From the NCBI GenBank assembly GCA_947570695.1, contig CANOVB010000010.1, positions 1 through 64,000 on the forward strand: a DNA stretch of 64,000 nt. The letters are read 5' to 3'. Origin of the DNA: an uncultured Clostridium sp. Lineage in GTDB: Bacteria > Bacillota > Clostridia > TANB77 > CAG-508. Positions within the stretch are counted from its first letter, which is position 1. Every line of letters starts with the position of its first letter. Below, one piece after another: positions 47,241 through 55,578 of the stretch. The notes below the pieces were generated by a model. It saw only the letters and a list, made by a program, of their open reading frames with translations, was not told the DNA's origin and did no database searches. Position numbers and translations under genes: made by a program.

Positions 47241-47360
47241 ATCTAGCTTTCTTATCATAACCATTAAAGCTATAAATAAGGCTACTGCGATTGCAGTTAC
47301 AACAACTAGTAGAAAAAATAATATGTAAATGATTAATAAACATGTATTTACTATCAACAT
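47211..47360 (-). CDS. Small hydrophobic protein, putative type I toxin (49 residues)
   Basis: Begins MLIVNTCLLIIYILFFLLVV, one long membrane helix (residues ~8-36), and ends in a charged tail (RKLDKKNTSLLDR). RBS GAGAGGAGG lies 10 bases upstream. The promoter on the minus strand is TTGCTT/TATAAT with 17-bp spacing, giving a ~63-base leader. The stop codon lies inside the bidirectional terminator. A transmembrane helix plus polar C-terminus and a convergent antisense RNA are the hallmarks of Fst/TxpA-type toxins; no specific family is recognised from sequence. Confidence 0.6.
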   Translation of the reverse strand: MLIVNTCLLIIYILFFLLVVVTAIAVALFIALMVMIRKLDKKNTSLLDR

Positions 47361-47429
47361 ATACGCATCGCCTCCTCTCTATGTAGGATAATCGATGTGC
47401 CACACTCTGCTTCTCTCATCTTGAAATCT

Positions 47430-47458
47430 ATTATAGATACTAGGCAAAATAAAAGCAA
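47430..47458 (-). promoter_or_regulatory. Promoter of the putative toxin gene
   Basis: On the minus strand TTGCTT (plus 47453-47458), 17-bp spacer, TATAAT (plus 47430-47435). Confidence 0.7.
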
Positions 47459-47520
47459 TACGGTATTTTGATATAACATATAAAATTTTTAAAAATAATA
47501 AATTGAATAATAAAATAAAA

Positions 47521-47551
47521 ATTGCATATAGCTTTTATATATGCAATTTTT
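47521..47551. terminator. Terminator-like hairpin
   Basis: Stem ATTGCATATA / TATATGCAAT (47521-47530 with 47538-47547), followed by TTTTATTT. Confidence 0.6.
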
Positions 47552-47603
47552 ATTTGTGCATTATTTGCCTTTATTTAGGAACAATGTAGATAAGGAGAAA
47601 AAT

Positions 47604-48560
47604 ATGATTTTTGATTTTTTATTAATAATAATTGGATTTGCACTATTAATAAAAGGAGCAGATTTTTTAGTTGATGGTGCAAGTAGTGTTGCGAAAAAAT
47701 TCCATATTCCTGAAATAATAATAGGTTTAACTATTGTATCTGTTGGAACATCAATGCCAGAATTAATGGTAAGTTTAACTTCTGCTTTAGAAGGATACTC
47801 AGATATGGCAATAGGGAATATTGTTGGAAGTAATATTTCAAATTTATTTTTTATATTAGGTGCTTGTGCTGCTATTAGACCACTTAAATTTAAAGAACAA
47901 ACAGTAAGACTTGAAATACCAATAGTAATATTTTTAACAGCATTATTATATATTTTTGGAAATAATGGAAACGAAAATATAATAACAAAACCAGAAGGAT
48001 TTATATTAGTAGTATTTTGTATATTATTCATTATATATAATATATTTATGGCAAAAAAACAAGGACTACAAGAGGAAACAGAAAGTAGTGATAAAAAAGT
48101 TTCAATATTAAAATCAATATTTAATATAGTAGTAGGAATTATTGCTTTGAAATTTGGCGGAGATTTTGTAGTGAATAGTGCTTCAAATATAGCAACAAGT
48201 TTAGGAGTAAGTGAGAAGGTTGTAAGTTTAACGATAGTGGCTTTTAGTACTAGTCTTCCAGAATTAATTACATCAATTAATGCAACTTTTAAAGGTGAGA
48301 TAGATATGGCAATAGGAAATGTAATTGGTTCAAACATTTTTAATATTGTTCTTATTATAGGAGTTACAGCTCTGATAAATCCTATAGCATACTCAGTTTC
48401 TTATAATAAAGATATTGTAATATTTATGATTGGTATGATAGCATTAGGAATTATTCCATTTTTAGGTGAGAAAAATAAGATTTCCAGATGGAGTGGTATG
48501 GCGTATGTAGTAACTTATTTTTCTTATATGGCAAGTTTAGTTTATGTAAATTTAGTGTAA
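47604..48560 (+). CDS. Sodium/calcium exchanger family protein (YrbG-like)
   Basis: Cation/Ca2+ antiporter (CaCA superfamily). 318 residues from ATG 47604 (RBS TAAGGAGAAA; the upstream in-frame codon 47541 lies in the preceding hairpin). About ten membrane helices in two inverted halves. The two alpha-repeats are clear: TIVSVGTSMPELMVSLTSA with AIGNIVGSNISNLFFILG, and TIVAFSTSLPELITSINA with AIGNVIGSNIFNIVLIIG. Ion specificity is inferred from the family. Confidence 0.93.
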   Translation: MIFDFLLIIIGFALLIKGADFLVDGASSVAKKFHIPEIIIGLTIVSVGTSMPELMVSLTSALEGYSDMAIGNIVGSNISNLFFILGACAAIRPLKFKEQTVRLEIPIVIFLTALLYIFGNNGNENIITKPEGFILVVFCILFIIYNIFMAKKQGLQEETESSDKKVSILKSIFNIVVGIIALKFGGDFVVNSASNIATSLGVSEKVVSLTIVAFSTSLPELITSINATFKGEIDMAIGNVIGSNIFNIVLIIGVTALINPIAYSVSYNKDIVIFMIGMIALGIIPFLGEKNKISRWSGMAYVVTYFSYMASLVYVNLV

Positions 48561-48807
48561 ATTAAAAAAATAAAGAGTAAATAGTTAGATTAACATAACA
48601 AATTTATAAAAAAAATTAATATTTTCACAGAAAAAACACAAAAAGGTATTTATTTTAGTCACAATTTGTGATAAAATATATTTGTTGAGTGTACTTTTAA
48701 AGTACAAATAAACAATTAATAATAACATCTATTTACTTATGAAAAAAATAGCAATACTTTTGCTTTTTAAAAACTATAAATGTAATTACATGTATAGGAG
48801 GGAATAT

Positions 48808-49935
48808 ATGTCCAAATCAAATATGAATTTTGCTGTAAATGGGAATGCAGTAGTATGTAATATAATAGATGGGGAAATAAGAGCCAGAATGGCAACTAGA
48901 AATAATCCAGAAAAAAAGAGTCAATACAAAAAACTTGGAATTATTGATTCTTCAAGTGCTATAACAAGATTTATGCATAGGTATCCAAATGTTTTTGGAA
49001 GTAGAAAATTAATTCATTCTGATGGAAGTAACTTTTTTGGTGGAATAGTACCACTTGCATCACTTGAAGGAACACCAAATTATAATGAGAAATTGAAAAG
49101 TAGAATGGAATATGAATATGATTTAACACCAGAAGAACTATTGGGAATGGATGATTTTATTAATGGATTACATAATTTAAGTAGTGAACCAGAAATAAGA
49201 GAAATTGTTAATGAAACTGTAGAGTATAAGAATTCAATAGAACGTGTTTGGAAATCAAATGAGAGTTCTATAATGCAATATATAAATGGCGTTTTAGGAT
49301 ATGAACCTGAAAAAGTAGGAAGAGTTAATACTTACATAATGTATCCAAATTTTGATACACATAGAAGTTGTCAATTATCAGGAAACAAAACTTGTTTGTT
49401 TTTTGGTAAATCAGGACAAACTGACTCTAATAAAATTCTTGCTTATTTAACACATCAAGCAGTACATCAACCAATGTTACCTTATAAGTCATCAATGACA
49501 GGGGCTGAAAAAGAGAAATTTCATGCTTTTATAAAATTTTTAACAGATAAAGATGTGTACAACCAACTTTCAGGAAGAAGCTATTTAGATATAGTAACAC
49601 AAGGTGAAAATGCAGAAGTAATGGCAAAAGTATACCCATTCTGGTTAGGATATAGATATAGAAATTCTGATAAAGAAGGACTAAGCCCAGAAGAGGAAAT
49701 TAGTAAAGCAATTCAAAGGGATAAAGCATATTTTGATGCTTTGCCTGTAAATTCAAAGAAAAGGAAATTATATGCAGGGTATGAATTTAGCAAATTAGAT
49801 CCTAGTAAAATAGCTAAATTTTTTAAAGCAAAAAGAGGAATTACTCCTTATGAATTTGCAAAATTAGACTTTTCAAACAGAAGAGATATATATCAGGATA
49901 GATATTTTGAAACTCCAGTAGGAGAAGGAAGATAA
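48808..49935 (+). CDS. Lineage-specific protein of unknown function with an HQAVH motif
   Basis: 375 residues from ATG 48808 (RBS TAGGAGGGAA; the upstream in-frame ATG 48739 has none). Soluble; no signal peptide or membrane helix. The region NKILAYLTHQAVHQPMLPY has the shape of an HExxH metallopeptidase helix with Glu replaced by Gln, so it may be an inactive relative of a zinc peptidase; this is only a resemblance. The C-terminus is basic (SKLDPSKIAKFFKAKRG). Not recognised. Followed by a terminator. Confidence 0.7.
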   Translation: MSKSNMNFAVNGNAVVCNIIDGEIRARMATRNNPEKKSQYKKLGIIDSSSAITRFMHRYPNVFGSRKLIHSDGSNFFGGIVPLASLEGTPNYNEKLKSRMEYEYDLTPEELLGMDDFINGLHNLSSEPEIREIVNETVEYKNSIERVWKSNESSIMQYINGVLGYEPEKVGRVNTYIMYPNFDTHRSCQLSGNKTCLFFGKSGQTDSNKILAYLTHQAVHQPMLPYKSSMTGAEKEKFHAFIKFLTDKDVYNQLSGRSYLDIVTQGENAEVMAKVYPFWLGYRYRNSDKEGLSPEEEISKAIQRDKAYFDALPVNSKKRKLYAGYEFSKLDPSKIAKFFKAKRGITPYEFAKLDFSNRRDIYQDRYFETPVGEGR

Positions 49936-49946
49936 ATTTTAAATAG

Positions 49947-49979
49947 AAACTGCTATTAATAAGTAGCAGTTTTTTTATT
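49947..49979 (+). terminator. Intrinsic terminator
   Basis: Stem AAACTGCTA / TAGCAGTTT (49947-49955 with 49964-49972), T run. Confidence 0.92.
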
Positions 49980-50021
49980 TAATAGAGAAGTGCTATACAT
50001 TTCTTATTAAATAAGGCTTTC

Positions 50022-50138
50022 AACAAATTTGCACAGAAAAATTGCTATGCAATTTTCAAGATTGAATAAAACGTGGACAATTAAGTGAAGTTTTGGCTTT
50101 TTCAATTTAAATATTGTTCATATTTGTTCTTGAAAAAC
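50022..50138. repeat. Dispersed hairpin repeat, copy B
   Basis: Aligns with copy A (21531-21643) over about 115 bases and with copies C, D and F in part. Internal hairpins: AAATTGC/GCAATTT near 50038-50055 and GTGGACAAT / ATTGTTCAT (50073-50081 with 50112-50120). Confidence 0.7.
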
Positions 50139-50178
50139 AATAAAGTTATTGCTAAAATAAATTTGCAGGAGATAAAAT

Positions 50179-51180
50179 ATGGGAAGAAAAAAGAGCAATA
50201 AAAGAATAAAAGAACTTTTTTTAGCAGTAATTATAATTATTCTATTAGTAGTAGCAGAAAAAATAGGGCTTTTTCAATACATTGATAAATTATTTGGAGA
50301 AAGTGAACTTTCTAAAAGTATAAAAGCTTCATTAAATATAACAAGTACTCAAGAAGTAAAAAAAGAAAATGATATAGTTACTACTGTAGCAGATAAAATA
50401 AATATAGCAGAAAATAAATTAAATATATTATTTTTAGATGTTGGACAGGCAGATAGTCAGTTAATTATATGTGATAGTAAAGTAATGCTAATCGATGCTG
50501 GAAATGCAAAAGATGGAGAGAAAATTGTGGATGGATTAAAAGCATTGGGAATATCTAAAATTGATTATGTAATTGGAACTCATGTACATGAGGACCATAT
50601 TGGTGGAATGAGCTATATTATAGAAGCTTTTGATATTGGTGAATTTTATTTGCCTTATAATGTAAACAATACCTCTAATTATTATAAAAGGTTATTAACA
50701 TCATTATCTAATAAGGAATTAAGTATAAGTGAAGCTACAGTAGGAAATAAGAAAAATCTAGGAACAGCAAATTTTGAGATTATGTCTGTGGATAATAGCG
50801 AGCCAGAAAATGCAAACCTATCATCTATTGTTATACAGCTTTCTTATGGAAACAAAAATTATTTATTTATGGGTGATGCAGAAAGTGAAAATGAAAAGGC
50901 AAGAGATTGGAATGATATAGATGTTTTAAAAGTTGGACACCATGGCTCATTAACTAGCAGTTCAAATGAATTCCTGAAACAAGTTTTACCAGAAATTGCG
51001 ATAATTTCGGTTGGAAAAGATAATTCTTATGGACTTCCAAAAGATAAAATAATAGATAGAATAAGTAATTTAGGAACTACAATTTATAGAACAGATTATG
51101 ATGGAACAATACAATTAATTAGTGATGGAAATATAAATGAAATTGTAAAAATAGAATTAAGTTTTGATGGAAATGAATAA
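50179..51180 (+). CDS. ComEC-like metallo-beta-lactamase-fold hydrolase
   Basis: 333 residues. A basic N-terminus and one membrane helix (ELFLAVIIIILLVVAEKIG) place the hydrolase outside. Residues ~85-330 are an MBL domain like the C-terminal part of ComEC: NILFLDVGQADSQLI, IGTHVHEDHIGGM (zinc HxHxDH, here HVHEDH), YLFMGDAE, and VGHHGSLTSSS. Free-standing proteins of this kind are common in Clostridia. The convergent DUF3006 gene directly downstream is a usual neighbour. It may be an extracellular nuclease or phosphodiesterase; no competence genes are adjacent. Confidence 0.9.
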   Translation: MGRKKSNKRIKELFLAVIIIILLVVAEKIGLFQYIDKLFGESELSKSIKASLNITSTQEVKKENDIVTTVADKINIAENKLNILFLDVGQADSQLIICDSKVMLIDAGNAKDGEKIVDGLKALGISKIDYVIGTHVHEDHIGGMSYIIEAFDIGEFYLPYNVNNTSNYYKRLLTSLSNKELSISEATVGNKKNLGTANFEIMSVDNSEPENANLSSIVIQLSYGNKNYLFMGDAESENEKARDWNDIDVLKVGHHGSLTSSSNEFLKQVLPEIAIISVGKDNSYGLPKDKIIDRISNLGTTIYRTDYDGTIQLISDGNINEIVKIELSFDGNE

Positions 51181-51186
51181 AAAATT

Positions 51187-51219
51187 AAGTTAGAAGTTTT
51201 AAGACTTCTACTTTTTTTT
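51187..51219. terminator. Terminator shared by the ComEC-like and DUF3006 genes
   Basis: Stem AAGTTAGAAGT / ACTTCTACTT (one bulge; 51187-51197 with 51204-51213), then a T run on the plus strand that encodes the Lys tail of the minus-strand DUF3006 gene. Confidence 0.75.
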
Positions 51220-51513
51220 GAAAAGATTATTTACTAAATTTTTTATTTCTTCTTTTTCCTTATTAGTTTTGTCTAAATCTAAAGTATAAATACCATTTTC
51301 GAATTTTATAATATCGCCTTCTTTGCAATCTATTGGCAATAAGGATTTTTCAATATTTACCATTTCATTTGTTTGTTTATTTTCACAAACAGCAAAGTTA
51401 TTTTCAAATCTATCTATTGAAAATGTAATTACTTTAGATAAATGATTTTCTAATTCTTTTGAAAAATCATCAGAAGAAATTTTGTTATTTTGATTATTTA
51501 TTTCTAAATCCAT
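51208..51513 (-). CDS. DUF3006 family protein
   Basis: 101 residues. The core SIDRFENNFAVCENKQTNEMVNI (residues ~32-54) followed by LPIDCKEGDIIKFENGIYTLD is the DUF3006 beta-barrel pattern. Often found beside ComEC-like MBL-fold proteins, as here (convergent, 28 bases apart). Function unknown. RBS AAGGAGG on the minus strand. Confidence 0.88.
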   Translation of the reverse strand: MDLEINNQNNKISSDDFSKELENHLSKVITFSIDRFENNFAVCENKQTNEMVNIEKSLLPIDCKEGDIIKFENGIYTLDLDKTNKEKEEIKNLVNNLFKKK

Positions 51514-51641
51514 AAAACCTCCTTATATAAATTTAAAGTATAATATATATAACACATATTATGCGGAATTACAAGGTATTTACAAATATATATTTTATTG
51601 ATAAAATGCATAAAACAAAAGAAAAAGAAAGGAGAAAAAAA

Positions 51642-52208
51642 TTGAAAGAAAAGAAAAATATTATAATTTTAGCCGTTACAATAATTATATTTTGTATAGC
51701 TTTAATATTTTTTATGTGGACTTTAAAAAAAGAAAATACAAATGAAGAAGAAAAAATAGAAAATACTATAGAAGCAGAAGAAATTTCAAAAACTAAAGAT
51801 TTAGATGCAGATGAATATATTGATTTTACATTTTATAAAGAAGATAGAAGTGAAGTAAAATTATCAGATTTTAAAGACAAAGCAACAATGGTACTTTTTT
51901 GGAATTCAGATGTAGAGGATTCTGTAGCAGTTTTGAAAAAAGTAAATGAATTATATGAAAAGTATAGTTCAAGTGTAAATTTCGTTATGATTAACACATC
52001 ACAAGAAGTTAATGAACAAATTAAACAAGAAGTTTCTATGGAGATATATTATGATTTTTACAAAGAAGGAACTACAAAATATAGAATAGAAGAATTGCCA
52101 TCAATGCTATATATAAAAGAAGATAATAAAATATTTAATGCAAAATCTGGGCTTACTTCAACAGATGCATTAGATGCAAATTTAGAAATTATTTCTAATA
52201 ATATTTAA
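51642..52208 (+). CDS. Membrane-anchored thioredoxin-fold protein lacking the CxxC motif
   Basis: 188 residues from TTG 51642, chosen because AAAGGAGAAAAAA precedes it; in-frame ATGs upstream (51561, 51606) lack an RBS. One membrane helix (IIILAVTIIIFCIALIFFMW) then a TlpA/redoxin-like domain: DFTFYKEDRSEVKLSDFKDK, MVLFWNSDVEDSVAVLKKVN and VNFVMINTSQE. In TlpA the WCxxC motif sits where this protein has WNSDVED, so no redox-active cysteines remain. The 3' end overlaps the convergent membrane gene by 27 bases. Confidence 0.8.
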   Translation: MKEKKNIIILAVTIIIFCIALIFFMWTLKKENTNEEEKIENTIEAEEISKTKDLDADEYIDFTFYKEDRSEVKLSDFKDKATMVLFWNSDVEDSVAVLKKVNELYEKYSSSVNFVMINTSQEVNEQIKQEVSMEIYYDFYKEGTTKYRIEELPSMLYIKEDNKIFNAKSGLTSTDALDANLEIISNNI

Positions 52209-52706
52209 AAATATGATAATATAAATTATATAAAAAATTAAATCACAAACTGGGAAAGAATATAAAATTCCTTTTGTATTAAACAAATTATAGCCAATTA
52301 AAATTAATAAAATATTTACAGCGATTTTTGATAAAAAAAGAATCGCTGATTTTTTTTTGTTTGAAATTTTTTTTGCTTGAAATTCTGTTTTTTGATGAAA
52401 AATGTAAGCTGGAATAAGAATTTTAATACCATATAAACTACTAGATATAAAAAAGATTTTAGAAGAATATACAGCATAATTTATAATTCCAGAAGTATTT
52501 GAAAATATTGAAAAGATACTTTTATTAAAAATATAAAGAATAGCAGATAAAATAATTTCTATTACAAAACTAATTATAATAGCGAAACAAAAAGAATTTT
52601 TAGTATTATAAATTTCTTTTTTTAATGAAAGAATTATAATAGGAAAAATCATAAAAAAATATATTATTAAATTTAAAAAAAATCCTAAAATCTGTACTTT
52701 ATTCAT
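52182..52706 (-). CDS. Five-helix membrane protein resembling the C-terminal part of a MATE transporter
   Basis: 174 residues, five or six hydrophobic segments (LNLIIYFFMIFPIIILSL, FAIIISFVIEIILSAILYIF, IFFISSSLYGIKILIPAYI, KIAVNILLILIGYNLF, LIFYIIYIIIFLNII). The order and the GIKILIPAYIFHQ loop recall the last helices of MATE/MOP-family exporters, but half of the protein is missing. The ATG has no good RBS. It could be a truncated remnant or a real small membrane protein. Confidence 0.5.
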   Translation of the reverse strand: MNKVQILGFFLNLIIYFFMIFPIIILSLKKEIYNTKNSFCFAIIISFVIEIILSAILYIFNKSIFSIFSNTSGIINYAVYSSKIFFISSSLYGIKILIPAYIFHQKTEFQAKKISNKKKSAILFLSKIAVNILLILIGYNLFNTKGILYSFPVCDLIFYIIYIIIFLNIIRNNF

Positions 52707-52928
52707 AAACTTATTTTACAATTTTAAGCTAAATAATTCAAGTAGTGAAATTAAGAAAATCAGTTTATGAATATTAAGCAAGTAATAAAATAAGCTATTA
52801 TTTATTTTTATATGTAGTGATATATGTTATGTAGAATAAAAATGTGAGTATTTTAGCAAAATTTTATTCTTGCATATTGAATATTTTTATTCTTAATATA
52901 AAAAATATAAAAAAATTGCAAAAAGTAC

Positions 52929-52957
52929 TTGCAAAATGAAATTTTATATATTAAAAT
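52929..52957 (+). promoter_or_regulatory. Promoter of the dcw cluster
   Basis: TTGCAA at 52929-52934, 17-bp spacer, TAAAAT at 52952-52957; the predicted start falls at the edge of the MraZ boxes. Confidence 0.65.
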
Positions 52958-52963
52958 CTAATT

Positions 52964-52990
52964 GAAGTGGAGAGAAGTGGTATGAAGTGG
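52964..52990 (+). promoter_or_regulatory. MraZ operator: three GAAGTGG direct repeats
   Basis: GAAGTGG at 52964-52970, 52974-52980 and 52984-52990, exactly 10 bp apart. MraZ is known to bind short GTGG-type direct repeats spaced by about one helix turn ahead of its own gene, so this is an autoregulatory site. Confidence 0.9.
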
Positions 52991-53015
52991 TAGAAAAAGG
53001 AAGGAGATGTATCGA

Positions 53016-53441
53016 GTGCTAATAGGTGAATATGAGCATTCTCTAGACGCTAAAGGCAGATTAATAATGCCTGCAAAGCTAAGAGAAGATATTGGTGAAA
53101 AGTTCATAATAACCAAAGGACTTGATGGATGTCTATTTGCTTTTTCGCTAGAAGAATGGAAAAACTTTGAACAAAAATTAAGATCACTTCCAATTTCTAA
53201 TAAAGACGCTAGAGCCTTCTCAAGATTTTTCTTTGCTGGAGCTATTGATTGTGAAATAGATAAGCAAGGAAGATTCCTAATTTCAAGTAATCTAAGAGAT
53301 TTTGCAGAACTTTCAAAAGAAGTTGTAATAATTGGTATGGATTCAAGAATTGAAATTTGGAGCAAAGATAAATGGCAAAAATGTGATGATGACATCTCTG
53401 CTGATGAAATAGCAGAAAAGATGGAAATGCTTGGTATATAA
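53016..53441 (+). CDS. mraZ: Transcriptional regulator MraZ
   Basis: DNA-binding AbrB-like dodecamer/octamer that controls the dcw cluster. 141 residues from GTG 53016. The in-frame ATG at 53007 directly abuts the Shine-Dalgarno AAGGAG with no spacing, whereas GTG is 9 bases away and gives the standard beginning [20 protein letters not shown]. Second repeat: [20 protein letters not shown]. First gene of the cluster, behind its own operator. Confidence 0.95.
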   Translation: MLIGEYEHSLDAKGRLIMPAKLREDIGEKFIITKGLDGCLFAFSLEEWKNFEQKLRSLPISNKDARAFSRFFFAGAIDCEIDKQGRFLISSNLRDFAELSKEVVIIGMDSRIEIWSKDKWQKCDDDISADEIAEKMEMLGI

Positions 53442-53459
53442 CTTGCTAAAGTTTATATA

Positions 53460-53642
53460 GTTACAAAAGAAAAAAGCATACAAAAGATAAAGTTTTACAA
53501 AGGAAAAAAGTTTTAAGAATACAAAAGACAAAGTTTACAAAAGATAAAAAAATAAGTTTTTACAAAAGAAAAAGCACACAAAAGAAAAAATCTTTAGAAA
53601 ACTAAAGAATAAAAAATTAAATTACAAAAGAAGTTTTGTAAT
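53460..53642. repeat. Degenerate ACAAAAGA(N)AAA repeat tract between mraZ and rsmH
   Basis: Purine-rich tract with about seven irregular copies of TACAAAAGANAAA-like units (for example near 53461, 53479, 53520, 53537, 53560, 53577, 53622), ending in the small hairpin ATTACAAAA/TTTTGTAAT. No coding potential. It fills most of the 353-base gap. Confidence 0.6.
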
Positions 53643-53734
53643 ACTAAAGAAGAAATATATAATTTACTAAAGTAAAATATATAATACGAAAGAAAATATT
53701 AAGAATACAAATGATAAAATTACAATTAAGCTAG

Positions 53735-53759
53735 ACAGTTGGTATAAACTACCAACTGT
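53735..53759 (+). terminator. Hairpin upstream of rsmH
   Basis: 10-bp perfect stem ACAGTTGGTA / TACCAACTGT (53735-53744 with 53750-53759), 5-nt loop. T run weak; TATAAT at 53766 follows, so it may mark the end of the mraZ transcript and the start of the next. Confidence 0.5.
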
Positions 53760-53794
53760 TTATGCTATAATACCAAAATTATGAGGGTAGAAAT

Positions 53795-54721
53795 TTGGAA
53801 TTTAATCATAAATCAGTAATGCTTACCGAATGTATAGAAGGTTTAAAAATTAAGCCAGATGGAATATATGTTGATGGAACAATGGGCGGAGCTGGTCATA
53901 GCAAAAAAATAGCAAATCAAATATCTGAAAATGGGCTTCTTATAGGAATTGATAGAGATGAAGAGGCTATTTGTGTTGCTAAGGAAAGATTAAAAGATTT
54001 TAAAAATGTAAAAATAATTCATGACAATCATGATAATATAAAGCAAATACTAGAAGAGTTAAATATCACAGGTGTAGATGGAATATTATTAGATTTAGGA
54101 GTTTCTTCATATCAATTAGATGAGAGAAATAGAGGATTCAGCTACATGAGTGAAGCAGAACTTGATATGAGAATGGATAGAAGTCAAAAATTAACAGCAA
54201 AAGAAGTTGTAAATAAATATAGTGAAGAAAATTTAGCAAAAATAATTTTTGAATATGGAGAAGAAAAATTTTCAAGAGCAATAGCTAGAAAAATTATAGA
54301 ATACAGAAATCAAAAAGAAATACAAACAACAGAAGAACTTGTAAATATAATTGAAACAGTAGTTCATAAAAGAGCAGGAGAAGGACATCCTGCAAAAAGA
54401 ACATTTCAGGCTATAAGAATAGAAGTAAATAATGAAATAGAACCTTTATATAATACAATAATTGATTGTATAGATAGTCTAAATTCTGGAGGGAGACTAT
54501 GTGTTCTAACATTTCATTCACTAGAAGATAGAGCTGTAAAAAATGCATTTAATGATAGTATTGGAAAATGTACTTGTCCACCAGGACTTCCATATTGTGT
54601 ATGTGGAGCAGTTTCAAAAGGAAAAATAATTACCAAAAAACCATTATTACCAAGTGATGATGAGATGAAGGAAAACTCAAGAAGCAAAAGCGCTAAATTA
54701 AGAATTTTTGAGAAGAAATAA
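53795..54721 (+). CDS. rsmH: 16S rRNA (cytosine(1402)-N(4))-methyltransferase
   Basis: Methylates C1402 of 16S rRNA with SAM. 308 residues, starting with TTG 53795 (RBS GAGGG, 7 bases) to give MEFNHKSVMLTECIEGL. SAM site YVDGTMGGAGHSKKI; further motifs DGILLDLGVSSYQLDE, RGFSYMSEAELDMRMD, RAGEGHPAKRTFQAIRIEVN and TFHSLEDRAVKN. Standard dcw position after mraZ, but separated from it by the 353-base repeat/hairpin region. Confidence 0.96.
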   Translation: MEFNHKSVMLTECIEGLKIKPDGIYVDGTMGGAGHSKKIANQISENGLLIGIDRDEEAICVAKERLKDFKNVKIIHDNHDNIKQILEELNITGVDGILLDLGVSSYQLDERNRGFSYMSEAELDMRMDRSQKLTAKEVVNKYSEENLAKIIFEYGEEKFSRAIARKIIEYRNQKEIQTTEELVNIIETVVHKRAGEGHPAKRTFQAIRIEVNNEIEPLYNTIIDCIDSLNSGGRLCVLTFHSLEDRAVKNAFNDSIGKCTCPPGLPYCVCGAVSKGKIITKKPLLPSDDEMKENSRSKSAKLRIFEKK

Positions 54722-54776
54722 ATAAAATAATAAATTTATAAATTAAGTGAGTACTAAAGAAAGGAGGCAAAAGAAT

Positions 54777-55328
54777 ATGGCAAGTAGAAATTATGCATAT
54801 CAATATGAAACAAGCCCAAGAAAAATTAAACCAGATTATAATAAACCATCTAAAGGTAAGCAAACAAAATCTAAAGCTACTAGTAAAAAAAGAAGTGCAA
54901 GGCAAGAAAACAAAGCCAGAAAAAGAGAACAAGAAGCCTTAAAAATTCAAAAAAAACTTGTTTTAAAAACAAAACTTTCAATATTTTTTAAATGTATTAT
55001 ACTATTTGGAATTATATTCTTTATGCTTTTTAGAAACTCTCAAATCAGCGAACAATTTTCTAAAATACAGAAGTTAAAAACAGAAATTACATCTCTTCAA
55101 AAAGAAAATGATCAATTAGAAATTAGTATACAAAATAGTTTAAATTTAAATAATATTGAACAAGCAGCAAAGGAATTACTAGGAATGCAAAGGCTTACAA
55201 ATAAACAAACAGTATATATTAGTATTCCTAAAAAAGATTATGTTGAACATAGAGCAGAAGAAGTAATAATTGAAGAAGAAAAGGGATTTTTTGAAGGACT
55301 AGTAGAAAAATTAAAAAGTTTATTTTAA
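54777..55328 (+). CDS. ftsL: FtsL-like septum formation initiator (DivIC/FtsL family)
   Basis: 183 residues from ATG 54777 (RBS GAAAGGAGG; the upstream in-frame codon 54747 lacks one). A basic N-terminal cytoplasmic part (KKRSARQENKARKREQ), one membrane helix (IFFKCIILFGIIFFMLF), then an extracellular leucine-zipper coiled coil (KIQKLKTEITSLQKENDQLE) and the family YISIP-like end. Recruits the septal synthase FtsW-FtsI. Position between rsmH and ftsI supports FtsL rather than DivIC. Its terminator directly follows. Confidence 0.85.
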   Translation: MASRNYAYQYETSPRKIKPDYNKPSKGKQTKSKATSKKRSARQENKARKREQEALKIQKKLVLKTKLSIFFKCIILFGIIFFMLFRNSQISEQFSKIQKLKTEITSLQKENDQLEISIQNSLNLNNIEQAAKELLGMQRLTNKQTVYISIPKKDYVEHRAEEVIIEEEKGFFEGLVEKLKSLF

Positions 55329-55365
55329 AAAAGTCAAAACTAATAAATGAGGTTTTGACTTTTTC
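55327..55365 (+). terminator. Intrinsic terminator after ftsL
   Basis: Stem AAAAAAGTCAAAAC / GGTTTTGACTTTTT with T run. It breaks the dcw cluster into separate transcripts. Confidence 0.85.
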
Positions 55366-55468
55366 TTTAGTTGCTATTGAATATTGAGTTTAAAAATGAT
55401 ATAAAAATACAGTAGCTATTATATAAAGTGTGCCCTAGTTTCCGATATTGACAATTATGCTGCTTTGA

Positions 55469-55564
55469 GTACATAATAATGGAAATCCAAATGTAGTTAA
55501 TTATGGTGCTCGTATGGATCAAATTATGTTTGATACTTGTTATGATGTTACTGTAAATTATTAG
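55469..55564 (+). pseudogene. Possible gene remnant (coding-like tail without start)
   Basis: The frame after a UGA at 55466 reads VHNNGNPNVVNYGARMDQIM and then FDTCYDVTVNY before TAG. The composition is protein-like, but there is no RBS or upstream frame. It may be the tail of a deleted gene next to the Ig-like insert. Confidence 0.25.
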
Positions 55565-55578
55565 AATGGTAGTAAAAA

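Noticed and set aside
47561..48337. Long minus-strand ORF of 258 codons opposite the exchanger gene
   Set aside because: It lies antisense to a clear CaCA exchanger with both alpha-repeats and has no RBS or family motif; a shadow of AT-rich codon usage.
53460..53642. CRISPR array
   Set aside because: The repeat units are short, degenerate and irregularly spaced with no unique spacers; no cas genes are present in the window.
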